A stretch of 64,000 nt of DNA, from assembly GCA_041573795.1 (NCBI GenBank), contig JBFFQB010000001.1, forward strand, positions 87,629 through 151,628, in the 5' to 3' direction. Shown here one piece after another: positions 45,095 through 52,853 of this stretch; positions within the stretch are counted from its first letter, which is position 1; each line of letters opens with the position of its first letter. Under the pieces are notes generated by a model. It had not been told where the DNA came from and did no database searches. It was given only the letters and a program-made list of their open reading frames with translations. The translations under genes were made by a program, and so were the position numbers. The stretch is from E44-bin32 sp041573795 (GTDB lineage Bacteria; Chloroflexota; Anaerolineae; Anaerolineales; E44-bin32).

Positions 45095-45124
45095 TTGACA
45101 AACGAACAAATGTTCTGCTAGAAT
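45095..45124 (+). promoter_or_regulatory. Sigma70-type promoter of the mini-FtsK operon
   Basis: Consensus TTGACA, an 18-base spacer and TAGAAT. Two GAAC-N4-GTTC palindromes overlap the spacer and the start-site region, a classical repressor arrangement. Confidence 0.75.
45103..45116. promoter_or_regulatory. LexA-like operator 1
   Basis: CGAACAAATGTTCT inside the promoter spacer. It matches the Gram-positive LexA consensus CGAAC-N4-GTTCG at all but the last base. LexA control is inferred from this match. Confidence 0.65.
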
Positions 45125-45140
45125 AGAACACCCGTTCTAT
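45123..45140. promoter_or_regulatory. LexA-like operator 2
   Basis: ATAGAACACCCGTTCTAT, 7-bp perfect arms around 4 bases, overlapping the -10 box and start site. Its centre is 22 bp (two helical turns) from operator 1, so two repressor dimers could bind side by side. Confidence 0.65.
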
Positions 45141-45173
45141 CGTGGCGCGGGTCGAATTTTTTGGAGGTGTGAG

Positions 45174-46178
45174 ATGCAAAGGGCGTTCTCTCCTTCTGGT
45201 TACCTTGATCGGCAGGCGGATCAAATCGAGGCACTGCTTCTAGATTATGAAGCCCCTGCGCGCGTTGAAGGCGGAATCATCCGTGAGGATCGCGTACGCT
45301 ACCACCTCACCCCGAACGTCGGTACCGGGGTGCAGAATCTGATCGTAGCCGCAGATCGACTTGCCGAGTCGCTTGGCGTTGAAGGTTTGCACATTCAGGC
45401 TGAAGCGGATGGCATCACCATGGATATGCCGTTTCGTCCAGCTACGGGTCTGCGGATGTTGCCGCTGCTACATTCAATCCGGCGCATTCAGCCGTGCACC
45501 TCGCTGGCTGGCATGCAGGCCGGTCAGAGGCCTTTGCTGATCGATTGGTCGCGATCATCTACGTGGCATGCGTGGATTGACGCTCCCGGCGGGTCAGGTA
45601 AATCTGAACTTCTGCGATCGCTCCTGGTCTCCCTGGCGCTCACCAGCCGCAGCAGTGAGGTTCAATTTCTCGGTATTGATCTTGGTGGCCGTGAACTGGC
45701 AGTGCTGGAGGCATTACCTCAATCGACATATATGCTAGCCAGCGAGGCGGGCTATGCCGATGAATTACTGCATTGGTTAGTGGAAGAGATTGATCACCGC
45801 AGGCGCATCGGCTTTTCGAACCCTCACCTTTTTCTCTTCATCGATGAGGCTGAGGGGTTGCTAGACACTATGGGGTTGGAGCTCGATTCGCTGCTGCAAG
45901 AGATTGCGTTGAAGGGAAGACATGCGGGCGTGCACATGATTGGTGCGTGTCGGTCAACGGTTTTTAACCGATTGCCGTCCTTACAGGCACTACCCGGTAT
46001 GGTGCGTGCCTTTCCTGAGCAGGGATCTGGGGCTGATCAACCTTCAATTGTTGGCAGGTTTGTGTTCCACGAACATCATCATGAAGCTACAGTGGATATC
46101 GCCTGGTTGACCGCGCGCGATCTGGATACTGCGGTTGATCTGGCACGTTCAGGATGGCGAGCGTGTGAGCGCAGATAG
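45174..46178 (+). CDS. Membrane-free mini-FtsK: FtsK/SpoIIIE-like ATPase
   Basis: 334 residues. Residues 30-90 align in pattern with the FtsK pre-motor (alpha) domain: ARVEGGIIREDRVRYHL, GVQNLIVAADRLAESLGV, then DGITMDMPFRP for the usual VGIELPN. The RecA-like motor follows, with Walker A APGGSGKSE (137-145), GIDLGGREL for the usual IDPK segment, Walker B LFLFIDEAEGL (219-229) and HAGVHMIGACRS for the sensor strand. FtsK's four membrane helices and the DNA-reading gamma domain are absent. GGAGGTG precedes the ATG. It heads an apparent damage-inducible operon. A hexameric DNA pump acting in repair is inferred, not shown. Confidence 0.8.
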   Translation: MQRAFSPSGYLDRQADQIEALLLDYEAPARVEGGIIREDRVRYHLTPNVGTGVQNLIVAADRLAESLGVEGLHIQAEADGITMDMPFRPATGLRMLPLLHSIRRIQPCTSLAGMQAGQRPLLIDWSRSSTWHAWIDAPGGSGKSELLRSLLVSLALTSRSSEVQFLGIDLGGRELAVLEALPQSTYMLASEAGYADELLHWLVEEIDHRRRIGFSNPHLFLFIDEAEGLLDTMGLELDSLLQEIALKGRHAGVHMIGACRSTVFNRLPSLQALPGMVRAFPEQGSGADQPSIVGRFVFHEHHHEATVDIAWLTARDLDTAVDLARSGWRACERR

Positions 46179-46215
46179 CCCGCAAAGGTGACAAAAGTAG
46201 ACCGTGAGGTGGTTC

Positions 46216-46485
46216 ATGAGATTGGTCAAAGTACAAGAGCCTATTCGTGTTGTTCATTCTGCACGATCGCGAATGCCAAAATCCTTCACGTGGCGGACGA
46301 GGCAGCATCAGGTGTGGAAAATTGATGGTTTCAAACAGGAGAGCATTGACCGCGCCCAGGGAATGGCGAAGCGAAGGGTGTATCGAGTACAGACCTATTC
46401 AGGTTTGCGTTGTTCCCTATCCTATGATGAGGCGAGAAATCGCTGGCGCATCGAAACGATCAGTCCGAAGGGAGTAGGAGGATGA
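46216..46485 (+). CDS. DUF6504-like small protein
   Basis: 89 residues: VQEPIRVVHSARSRMPKSFTWR, HQVWKIDGF, RRVYRVQTYSGLRCSLSYDEARNRWRIE. This strand-rich pattern (P-x-F-x-W-R ... V-W ... Y-R-V ... W-R-I-E) resembles DUF6504 proteins, which I recall lying next to translesion polymerase genes in actinobacteria. The match is by eye. The ATG at 46216 is 6 bases after AGG in TGAGGTGG; a GTG at 46204 would add four residues. Second gene of the LexA-like operon, overlapping the third by 4 bases. Confidence 0.6.
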   Translation: MRLVKVQEPIRVVHSARSRMPKSFTWRTRQHQVWKIDGFKQESIDRAQGMAKRRVYRVQTYSGLRCSLSYDEARNRWRIETISPKGVGG

Positions 46486-46733
46486 ATATCGGGATGTTGT
46501 GGTTCGATGAAGATCCATCAAGCAGCTTACCGTCACGAGTTGAACGTGCAGCTAGCTACTACCAGTCGAAATATGGACGTCAACCCAATACTTGCGTTCT
46601 CCACCCGAATACGCTGGGCGAAGTTGATCCTGCATCAATCCCGGTTGTCAAAGTTGAGACCAGTATGAGGGTATTACCCGAACACTTCTGGGTAGGCGTT
46701 GAGGACAAGAAGTTGATTTTGGATCCGGCGTAA
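46482..46733 (+). CDS. Small unknown protein of the mini-FtsK operon
   Basis: 83 residues, not recognised. It begins NIGMLWFDEDPSSSLPSRVERAASYYQSKYGRQP, has CVLHPNTLGE, and ends RVLPEHFWVGVEDKKLILDPA. It is well ordered in appearance, without low complexity or membrane segments. The ATG overlaps the preceding stop (ATGA) and directly follows GGAGG, suggesting coupled translation. It may bind or modulate the mini-FtsK or a polymerase, but nothing in the sequence shows this. Confidence 0.7.
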   Translation: MNIGMLWFDEDPSSSLPSRVERAASYYQSKYGRQPNTCVLHPNTLGEVDPASIPVVKVETSMRVLPEHFWVGVEDKKLILDPA

Positions 46734-46788
46734 GCTCAACAAACGGGGCCAAGTTTAACTAGAAATATCCTTGGCTAAATTTAAGAGG

Positions 46789-47772
46789 CTACGCGGTAAC
46801 TGCTGAGATGAAGCGATCAAGCGCGACATCAAGATCCATTTGCCCATTCTTTGAGCGCCGGTCGATTTCTAATAGTTCATGGTAGATACGATCAAGGTCA
46901 TCCATTGAGAAATTGCGCGCTTGGTTGGCAGCTTTCTTTACGACAAAATCGCTTCGATGAATACTCTGATCAGGAACTCTAGCCGAATCGATCATTGCTC
47001 TGGCTAGCAGAATTAATCGGAATTGGCGAATAATCATTGCGAAGATCTTTTTGACATCTACTTCTTGAAGAATCTCATGAAGTTTCTTTTGCGCGTCTTC
47101 CCCGCGTCGCTGTCCGATGGCATCTACGAGGGCGAAGATATTCGATTGTCCTCGATAAGGTGTGCACTGCTCGACATCTTCGACCTGGATAGCACGTTGT
47201 AGGTCTACGTAATCCAGCAATTTGCGCAGCTCTTGAGATGCTAGGCGGGGGTCTTCCTGGGTCCACTCCGCTAACAATATTGCTGCGTCGTGCTCAATAG
47301 AACCGTCTTGAGAGCTGGCGCGATCCTTGAGCCACTGAATAAAACCTGAACCTTGCTTTGTTACACATGGGTGGATCAAGCTGAGATCTGGGTTATCTTC
47401 GGCCCACTTTTGAAGAGCTGTCTTTATCCTGGGCTTTGTTGAGCGCTGGGGGGCTGAATGCTCCAGGAGAAGAAGAGCAGTACTTTCGGGAATATTTTCA
47501 AGCAGAGACATCAGGCGCTGACGGCTTGATTCGTCTTTTTGCAAGCGCTCAGCTTGGTCAAGAACGACTAACCTGCGGGGGGATAGAAAGGGCAGTGAGC
47601 TAGCAGCCGCTTCGAACCCCGGCCAGTCAAGATCCGCTGCTTGAAATTGCTGAAAATTCATCTCTGCTGTTGTTGAATCACCAAGCCTGCTTTTTAGACC
47701 CTGAATAAATTCGGTCATGGCAAATTCATCATCGCCATGCAGCAGATACACTCTTGGCGGAATGTCAGGCAT
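46789..47772 (-). CDS. holA: DNA polymerase III subunit delta
   Basis: 327 residues of the clamp-loader delta subunit, which opens the sliding clamp. The N terminus PRVYLLHGDDEFAMTEFI matches the typical YLLxGxDxFL start. RLVVLDQAERLQKD and the C-terminal collar helices (KIFAMIIRQFRLILLARAMI) follow. The ATG at 47772 lies inside the end of the upstream DUF6391 gene (8-base overlap), so longer starts in the same open frame are unlikely. HolB is encoded nearby on the other strand. Confidence 0.9.
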   Translation of the reverse strand: MPDIPPRVYLLHGDDEFAMTEFIQGLKSRLGDSTTAEMNFQQFQAADLDWPGFEAAASSLPFLSPRRLVVLDQAERLQKDESSRQRLMSLLENIPESTALLLLEHSAPQRSTKPRIKTALQKWAEDNPDLSLIHPCVTKQGSGFIQWLKDRASSQDGSIEHDAAILLAEWTQEDPRLASQELRKLLDYVDLQRAIQVEDVEQCTPYRGQSNIFALVDAIGQRRGEDAQKKLHEILQEVDVKKIFAMIIRQFRLILLARAMIDSARVPDQSIHRSDFVVKKAANQARNFSMDDLDRIYHELLEIDRRSKNGQMDLDVALDRFISAVTA

Positions 47773-48298
47773 GTAGTATCGAGGTGACGATGCGATGGAA
47801 GGGACGAGGTTCTTCTCCGACTCGATGAACGCCAAGAATCTCAAGATCTCCTGGCGTTGCATCAACAGTCAGATGCCTTTGTGCTGCTCTACCCAATGGT
47901 TGCGCCAGCAGCAGAGCTCCCATAGATAGCAATATCGCATTCGGCAAGCGATCCAGGCGACGCCGCCAACCATCTTTATCACTTCCAAGCAACGCGATAA
48001 AGGAAGCACCACCTGCAAGAATGCCTGAGGTAACCAGGTTAGTACCACAATTGGGATGTATCGCTAACTGACGTTCACCCTGGCGTAATCTCTGCAGTGC
48101 TTCATGAGCGATATTTTCTAGGTCGGAGGTTTCAATATGTCCATAAATATAAAAGCCCCCAGGATCAGAACGGCCAATGAAGGATCGCCGGGGGTAATCC
48201 CGTGTGAGCAGGTGGATTGTTGCGTGCTCAAGACCATGATTGCGACGAACGTGTGAGAGTGTCGGTTGGTTGAGAAGTGATTGCAACAGATTAGGCAT
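47765..48298 (-). CDS. DUF6391-like membrane protein
   Basis: 177 residues. HVRRNHGLEHATIHLLTRD near the N terminus and IHPNCGTNLVTSGILAGGASF in the middle are characteristic of a conserved uncharacterised family in Chloroflexota and cyanobacteria (DUF6391 as I recall). Two hydrophobic stretches (residues about 93-107 and 120-135) suggest membrane association. The HGLEHA motif could bind a metal. It overlaps the holA start, but no functional link to replication is evident. Confidence 0.7.
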   Translation of the reverse strand: MPNLLQSLLNQPTLSHVRRNHGLEHATIHLLTRDYPRRSFIGRSDPGGFYIYGHIETSDLENIAHEALQRLRQGERQLAIHPNCGTNLVTSGILAGGASFIALLGSDKDGWRRRLDRLPNAILLSMGALLLAQPLGRAAQRHLTVDATPGDLEILGVHRVGEEPRPFHRIVTSILHA

Positions 48299-48384
48299 AT
48301 ACCCTCAATTCTTCCTGAAGCGATTATACCCCGCATCGGTTTCCAGGCTTGTGGTCAAGCGCTGTGTCTGGTAAAAATCAGAGT

Positions 48385-49395
48385 ATGACATGGGACATGG
48401 TCGGGCATTCGTGGGCTGAAACTCTGCTGCAAAAGCATATCAAGACTCAGCGCGTGCGCCATGCTTATCTAATAAGTGGGGATGAAGGGGTAGGAAAACG
48501 CACGCTAGCGCTCAAGTTTGCAATGGCATTGAATTGTTCAAAGGATGGGGAAGAAGGAAAACACTGCCAGCAATGTCGGGCATGCACGTTAATCCCGGCA
48601 GGATTGTATCCAGATATGCACGAAATCACCCCCGAGCAGGGCACAACATCGATAAAAGTAGACCAGGTACGGGAACTCATGCAGCAACTGGCTTTATCCC
48701 CGTATGAGAGTCGATGGCGAATTGCGCTAATCGCTGATTTTGAACGCGCCACAGAAGAAGCCGCAAACGCCCTCTTAAAAACCCTTGAGGAGCCTCCGGA
48801 AAAAGTGGTTGTGATCTTGACAGCCAGGGATCCAGCATCGCTGTTGCCAACGATCGTTTCCCGTTGTGAAGAGTTACCGCTAAGAGCTGTCGTGAAGGAA
48901 GAAATCATTGAAGAGCTCAAGAAGAGAGAGGTGTCTGAGGATCGTGCAGCCTTAATCGCAGGAATTGCGCAGGGTCGTCCTGGTTGGGCAATACGCTATG
49001 CGGATGAACCTGAGAAGCTAGAAGCTCGGGAGGAAATTATTGGCCAACTGTCACAGACGCTGCAAGCCTCGATAAGTGAGCGCTTTGATTATGTTGGGGG
49101 GTTGCTATCGCCAAAGGAAGATCTCGATATTCAGCGTCAGAAAGTTCTCGATTTACTCCGAATCTGGATGGGGGTATGGCGGGATGCCTTGCAAAGAAGC
49201 TTCAATCCAGAAATGGGTATCGTGAATCGTGACCAGTCGAAGCTCGTAGAGATAATGAACATGGCGCTTGATTCGGAGGCGCTTCACGGAAGTGTGAAAG
49301 CAGTGCAACGGACACAAGAGGCGATTGAGCATTTTGTGAACATACGATTAGCCTTAGAGGTTTTGATGCTTGATCTTCCCTTCATTCGGGAATAA
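48385..49395 (+). CDS. holB: DNA polymerase III subunit delta' (clamp loader)
   Basis: 336 residues. HAYLISGDEGVGKRTLALKFAMALNC holds the Walker A, CQQCRAC the zinc-binding cysteines, EAANALLKTLEEPPEKVVVILTARDPASLLPTIVSRCEELPL the SRC and sensor motifs. The upstream open frame starts at a GTG at 48349, but the ATG at 48385 is preferred. TTGTGG, 17 bases and TAAAAA end 7 bases before it, suggesting a near-leaderless mRNA. Confidence 0.9.
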   Translation: MTWDMVGHSWAETLLQKHIKTQRVRHAYLISGDEGVGKRTLALKFAMALNCSKDGEEGKHCQQCRACTLIPAGLYPDMHEITPEQGTTSIKVDQVRELMQQLALSPYESRWRIALIADFERATEEAANALLKTLEEPPEKVVVILTARDPASLLPTIVSRCEELPLRAVVKEEIIEELKKREVSEDRAALIAGIAQGRPGWAIRYADEPEKLEAREEIIGQLSQTLQASISERFDYVGGLLSPKEDLDIQRQKVLDLLRIWMGVWRDALQRSFNPEMGIVNRDQSKLVEIMNMALDSEALHGSVKAVQRTQEAIEHFVNIRLALEVLMLDLPFIRE

Positions 49396-49445
49396 AAAAA
49401 ACGCCTGCATTGATTTTGCACGCGGATAATCTTCAAACATTGCGA

Positions 49446-49706
49446 TCAGCGAGGTTCTACAACAAAGCGTAGTGCCGTTCGCTCCTTGCCATTAATCTCG
49501 ACTGATGTGAACTCCGGGATGCAGATGACATCAAGGCCATCTTCATGCAGGTATCCGCGAGCGATAGCAACGGCTTTTATTGCTTGGTTGACAGCGCCGG
49601 CACCTATCGCCTGTACTTCGGCTCGTCGATGCTCGCGCACCACCCCCGCGATTGCTCCCGCAACTGCCGATGTGCGAGACTCGGACGAGACCTTTATGAT
49701 ATTCAT
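49446..49706 (-). CDS. SpoVS-family protein
   Basis: 86 residues, nearly all matching stage V sporulation protein S: IIKVSSESRTSAVAGAIAGVVRE, VQAIGAGAVNQAIKAVAIARGYL, DVICIPEFTSVEINGKERTALRFVVEP. SpoVS has an Alba-like fold and is thought to bind nucleic acid. No sporulation gene is present here. The ATG has GGAG 9 bases upstream. It is a single-gene unit convergent with holB. Confidence 0.93.
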   Translation of the reverse strand: MNIIKVSSESRTSAVAGAIAGVVREHRRAEVQAIGAGAVNQAIKAVAIARGYLHEDGLDVICIPEFTSVEINGKERTALRFVVEPR

Positions 49707-49944
49707 CGGGCTTTCTCCATTGGCGGCTGAAACGACTACGCCCGATCACCTGTATCGGTTTTTGAATTGTACAGGATTCAAGGAGACTCATCAAGCAGGA
49801 GCTGAAACAAGTCATATCTAAAAGGGCAAAAAGGGGTTAATTCAAGTGACAAGTATGCTCTCAATTTATTTTTTTTAACGCCATCAATAGGCCTGACTGT
49901 ATCAGCACGAAGCAAACATATATTTCACGGAGGAAAGATAAGTC

Positions 49945-50271
49945 ATGGATGAACAACCTCAGGTAAGTAGCGACGATAAGCTTTGGGCAGCTTTAGGGTA
50001 TCCCATCCCTATCATTGCCATCATTGTCCTCTTAATGGAAGAAAAGAAGAATGTACCCTTCTTGCGCTTTCACGCCGTACAATCGATCGCGCTTAACATC
50101 GCGATCTGGGTCTTGATCATATTGCTGATCACGGTGACCTTGGGACTGGGCGGTATCTGTGCCCCCTTGCTTTGGCTTGTAACGCTTTGGCCGGCATACG
50201 ATTCGTTCCAAGGCAATTTCACCGAAATCCCCGTCATCACCAAGTTCATTAAAGGTCAAGGCTGGGGTTAA
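49945..50271 (+). CDS. Small DUF4870/Tic20-like membrane protein
   Basis: 108 residues with three hydrophobic helices: PIPIIAIIVLLMEEKK, FHAVQSIALNIAIWVLIILLITVTLG, and CAPLLWLVTLWPAYDSF. The pattern FLRFHAVQS between helices 1 and 2 is typical of DUF4870-like proteins. The function is unknown. GGAGG precedes the ATG and an intrinsic terminator follows. Confidence 0.8.
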   Translation: MDEQPQVSSDDKLWAALGYPIPIIAIIVLLMEEKKNVPFLRFHAVQSIALNIAIWVLIILLITVTLGLGGICAPLLWLVTLWPAYDSFQGNFTEIPVITKFIKGQGWG

Positions 50272-50290
50272 ACCTGCACTTGAAAACAAT

Positions 50291-50317
50291 AAAAGGCCCG
50301 CCTCAGGTGGGCCTTTT
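50291..50317. terminator. Bidirectional terminator
   Basis: A 12-bp stem, AAAAGGCCCGCC against GGTGGGCCTTTT, with a TCA loop and A/T runs on both sides, between convergent genes. Confidence 0.92.
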
Positions 50318-50388
50318 GATCTTAAGGGGAGGATTGAGCCGGTAGGAGTTAAGGATACCGATGGGCAAAGCAAGCTTGAAGCGCCACC

Positions 50389-51087
50389 TCACTCCGTGAA
50401 GCCGTTAACACGTGCAACTTCGTCCTCTGCAAATACGACTTCTTCCTTCCCGGCGATCTTTTCGATGATCTTCTCAACGATCAGCTTCAGATGCGAATCG
50501 TGGGCCACATAATCAAGATCATCAGAAGGCACTGTCAAGATAGGGCAGAGCGTAAATGTTTGAACCCAAATTTCATAGAGGTCATTTAGCCGCTGAAGAT
50601 ATTCTGGTTCAATTTGACGCTCGTAGTCTCTTCCTCTCAATGCAATCCGCTCAATAAGAGTAGGAACAGATGCCCGCAGGTACACGACTAGATCGGGTGG
50701 AGGCAGGAATTGCGCCAAGACATGATACAGTTCGCGGTACGAAGTGTAATCGCGCTCGGTCATATTTCCCTGAAGGAAGAGATTGTAGGCGAACACTTCA
50801 GCATCCTCGTACACGCTGCGATCCTGGATGGCTGAGTTGGGATGATCCAGCAATGCGCGGTGAGTAGAGAGACGCCGGGTAAGAAAAAATATCTGCGATT
50901 GAAATGCCCATGCGGTCATATCAGCGTAGAAATCCGCAAGATAGGGATTTTCCCCCACAGGTTCGAAGAAGGGCGACCATCCAAGTTGAGCAGAGAGGAG
51001 TTCAACAAGTGTAGATTTTCCTACGCCAATGTTTCCTGCCACAGCCACGAATCTCTTGGGTTTGGTAGGTTCCACTTGAGGGCTCAT
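50389..51087 (-). CDS. Deoxynucleoside kinase (dGK/dAK/dCK family), copy 1
   Basis: 232 residues. Walker A AGNIGVGKSTLVE, the substrate-site QDRSVYEDAEVFA, VVYLRASVPTLIERI and the LID segment RGRDYERQIEPEYL identify a deoxynucleoside salvage kinase. Substrate preference cannot be read. The ATG at 51087 overlaps the nucleotidyltransferase stop by 4 bases. Third gene of a coupled kinase-nucleotidyltransferase-kinase operon. Confidence 0.93.
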   Translation of the reverse strand: MSPQVEPTKPKRFVAVAGNIGVGKSTLVELLSAQLGWSPFFEPVGENPYLADFYADMTAWAFQSQIFFLTRRLSTHRALLDHPNSAIQDRSVYEDAEVFAYNLFLQGNMTERDYTSYRELYHVLAQFLPPPDLVVYLRASVPTLIERIALRGRDYERQIEPEYLQRLNDLYEIWVQTFTLCPILTVPSDDLDYVAHDSHLKLIVEKIIEKIAGKEEVVFAEDEVARVNGFTE

Positions 51088-52076
51088 GCTCCCGTCCTGG
51101 TAGCCCAATCATCGATCCATGTTGCATTTTGATCAATGTAGGCCTGAAGCATTTGCATACGCCGTTGCTTGTGTTTTTTGCCCAATCTTACTTGAGCAAG
51201 GAAAGCATGCCACATCTTGTAATGGGCTTCGTTATCCTCGTTATCGGGCAGGGTTGCCATTATGCGTTCCCAGCTCTGAAGCAATGGCCAAAGGATCGCT
51301 TCAGTATGGCCCTCCTCCATCAGGGCTTGAAATCCATGCAAGTAATAATCACGTCGACACTGGGCTACGCCATGCTGAGAAGATCCTTGAGAAGCCGCAT
51401 CATAAGCTCGAGCCCAGCCAGCGACTGTAACCGGAACATCCCATGAAGATAAGTGCTCGCCCCCGAGTAAGGAGAGAAAGCCATTGTAGAGCTCGGGAAA
51501 ATTAAAATGATTTGCTTGCTCAGCCAAATAAAGTGCCAGTTGACGTCCGCTAACAGGAAATCCATCTAATAGCACCACTGCGTTTGCTGCTTCTAGCGTA
51601 GCGCGAAGATAAATCTTTAACCAGCGTTGGGAAATTGCCAACAGCGATTGACCCTGGCGCGCTCGCTTAATAAAGGCCTTCGCCCGAGCGTGGACATGAT
51701 CGGATCGATAAAACTGTCCCCTTGCCCCTGCTTGTGCCCACTCGAAAAAGTGTTCGGGATCGTGTAAAAAAATGGGCTCGCACAGGGCTGGTCCTAGCCA
51801 TGGATCCACACGAAGGTCACTGGGCTTCATGTAGAGTTCTTTCGAATGGTGGGTTATATCAAGATGAACTTGATGAGATAGACGAACGACCTCGCGTTGA
51901 TGCACAGGATCGGATTGATGGATGAGGACCAGATCGATATCAGCAGTTTCACCGAGCAGTGGGTCGCCTCCCGCTACACTGCCAATCAGGTAGCCAGATA
52001 GAATATCTCCATTGCTCGCTCGAAGGAGAGTCTCTTTTTTAGCGAGATCGATCAATTGTTGGCGGCTGATTTTCAC
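51084..52076 (-). CDS. Pol-beta-fold nucleotidyltransferase with helical C-terminal domain
   Basis: 330 residues. The N-terminal domain has the full nucleotidyltransferase signature: GSVAGGDPLLGETADIDLVLI (Gly32-Ser33, Asp46 and Asp48) and a third Asp in VHLDITHH (Asp73). Residues 130-325 are helical and may form a HEPN- or KNTase-C-like substrate domain. The target, a nucleoside, small molecule, tRNA or protein, is unknown. It starts at a GTG overlapping the upstream kinase stop (GTGA) and overlaps the downstream kinase start (ATGA). Confidence 0.8.
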   Translation of the reverse strand: MKISRQQLIDLAKKETLLRASNGDILSGYLIGSVAGGDPLLGETADIDLVLIHQSDPVHQREVVRLSHQVHLDITHHSKELYMKPSDLRVDPWLGPALCEPIFLHDPEHFFEWAQAGARGQFYRSDHVHARAKAFIKRARQGQSLLAISQRWLKIYLRATLEAANAVVLLDGFPVSGRQLALYLAEQANHFNFPELYNGFLSLLGGEHLSSWDVPVTVAGWARAYDAASQGSSQHGVAQCRRDYYLHGFQALMEEGHTEAILWPLLQSWERIMATLPDNEDNEAHYKMWHAFLAQVRLGKKHKQRRMQMLQAYIDQNATWIDDWATRTGA

Positions 52077-52717
52077 AAGCGGAGCTCATCCTGTAGCGGT
52101 AATTCTTGCTGATAAGGTGGGATTCCAAGGGCAGCTTTTATTCGATTGATGACAAAATTGAGATGTTCCTTGCTGGCGACGAAGTCAAGCGGTGTTGTGT
52201 CGAGGATAAGTACGTTGGTTGCGCGGTAGTTACTGAAAAAATCTTCATAGGCTTGATTAAGTTCGTTGATATATTCACGCTCCATATTTCTCTCATAGGA
52301 GCGATCACGCATAGCGATGCGCTGCATCGCAGTATCGGTCTCTGCGCGTAGATAGACGATCAGGTCGGGTTTTTTGATTCTTTCCGCAAGTGCCTCATGA
52401 AGCAGAGTATAGGTATCAAGCTCATCCCCCGAGAGATTAAGATGTGCAAAGATGGAATCTTTTTCGAAAGTGTAATCTGAAAGAAGATTCCCTTTGGCCA
52501 ATAAATCGGGGATGGCTTCACGTTGCTGTCGGTAGCGACTCAGCAAAAAAAATATCTGTGTCTGGAAAGCATAGCGCCTGCGATCACCATAGAAATTGCT
52601 GAGAAACGGGTTCTCTTCGAAGATCTCGAGAACGATCTCAGCGTTAAACACAGGTTGCAGCAAGCGAGTCAGGGATGTTTTCCCGACTCCGATAACACCT
52701 TCAATCGCAATGTACAT
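52073..52717 (-). CDS. Deoxynucleoside kinase, copy 2
   Basis: 214 residues. Walker A IEGVIGVGKTSLTR, FYGDRRRYAFQTQIFFLLSRY, LLSDYTFEKDSIFA (a DYxFxKD version in place of the DRS motif of copy 1), LIVYLRAETDTAMQRI and LID RDRSYERNMEREY. The motif differences imply a different substrate preference, as with the paired dAK/dGK of some bacteria. First gene of the three-gene operon. No ribosome site is apparent. Confidence 0.92.
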   Translation of the reverse strand: MYIAIEGVIGVGKTSLTRLLQPVFNAEIVLEIFEENPFLSNFYGDRRRYAFQTQIFFLLSRYRQQREAIPDLLAKGNLLSDYTFEKDSIFAHLNLSGDELDTYTLLHEALAERIKKPDLIVYLRAETDTAMQRIAMRDRSYERNMEREYINELNQAYEDFFSNYRATNVLILDTTPLDFVASKEHLNFVINRIKAALGIPPYQQELPLQDELRL

Positions 52718-52853
52718 AGGATGGATTAATCCTGATCGTGGGATATGCTACAGTCGCCAAGGATACATGGCTCTTCGTAGCGACGCAAGCCCTGTGTTTT
52801 AAGGGAGTAGGTTCAGATGAACGCAGGATCAGACAAATGGGCAGCTAAAGTGC

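Noticed and set aside
51084..52076. MNT-HEPN toxin-antitoxin pair
   Set aside because: The nucleotidyltransferase and helical domain are in a single protein embedded between two nucleoside kinases, with no separate HEPN toxin gene.
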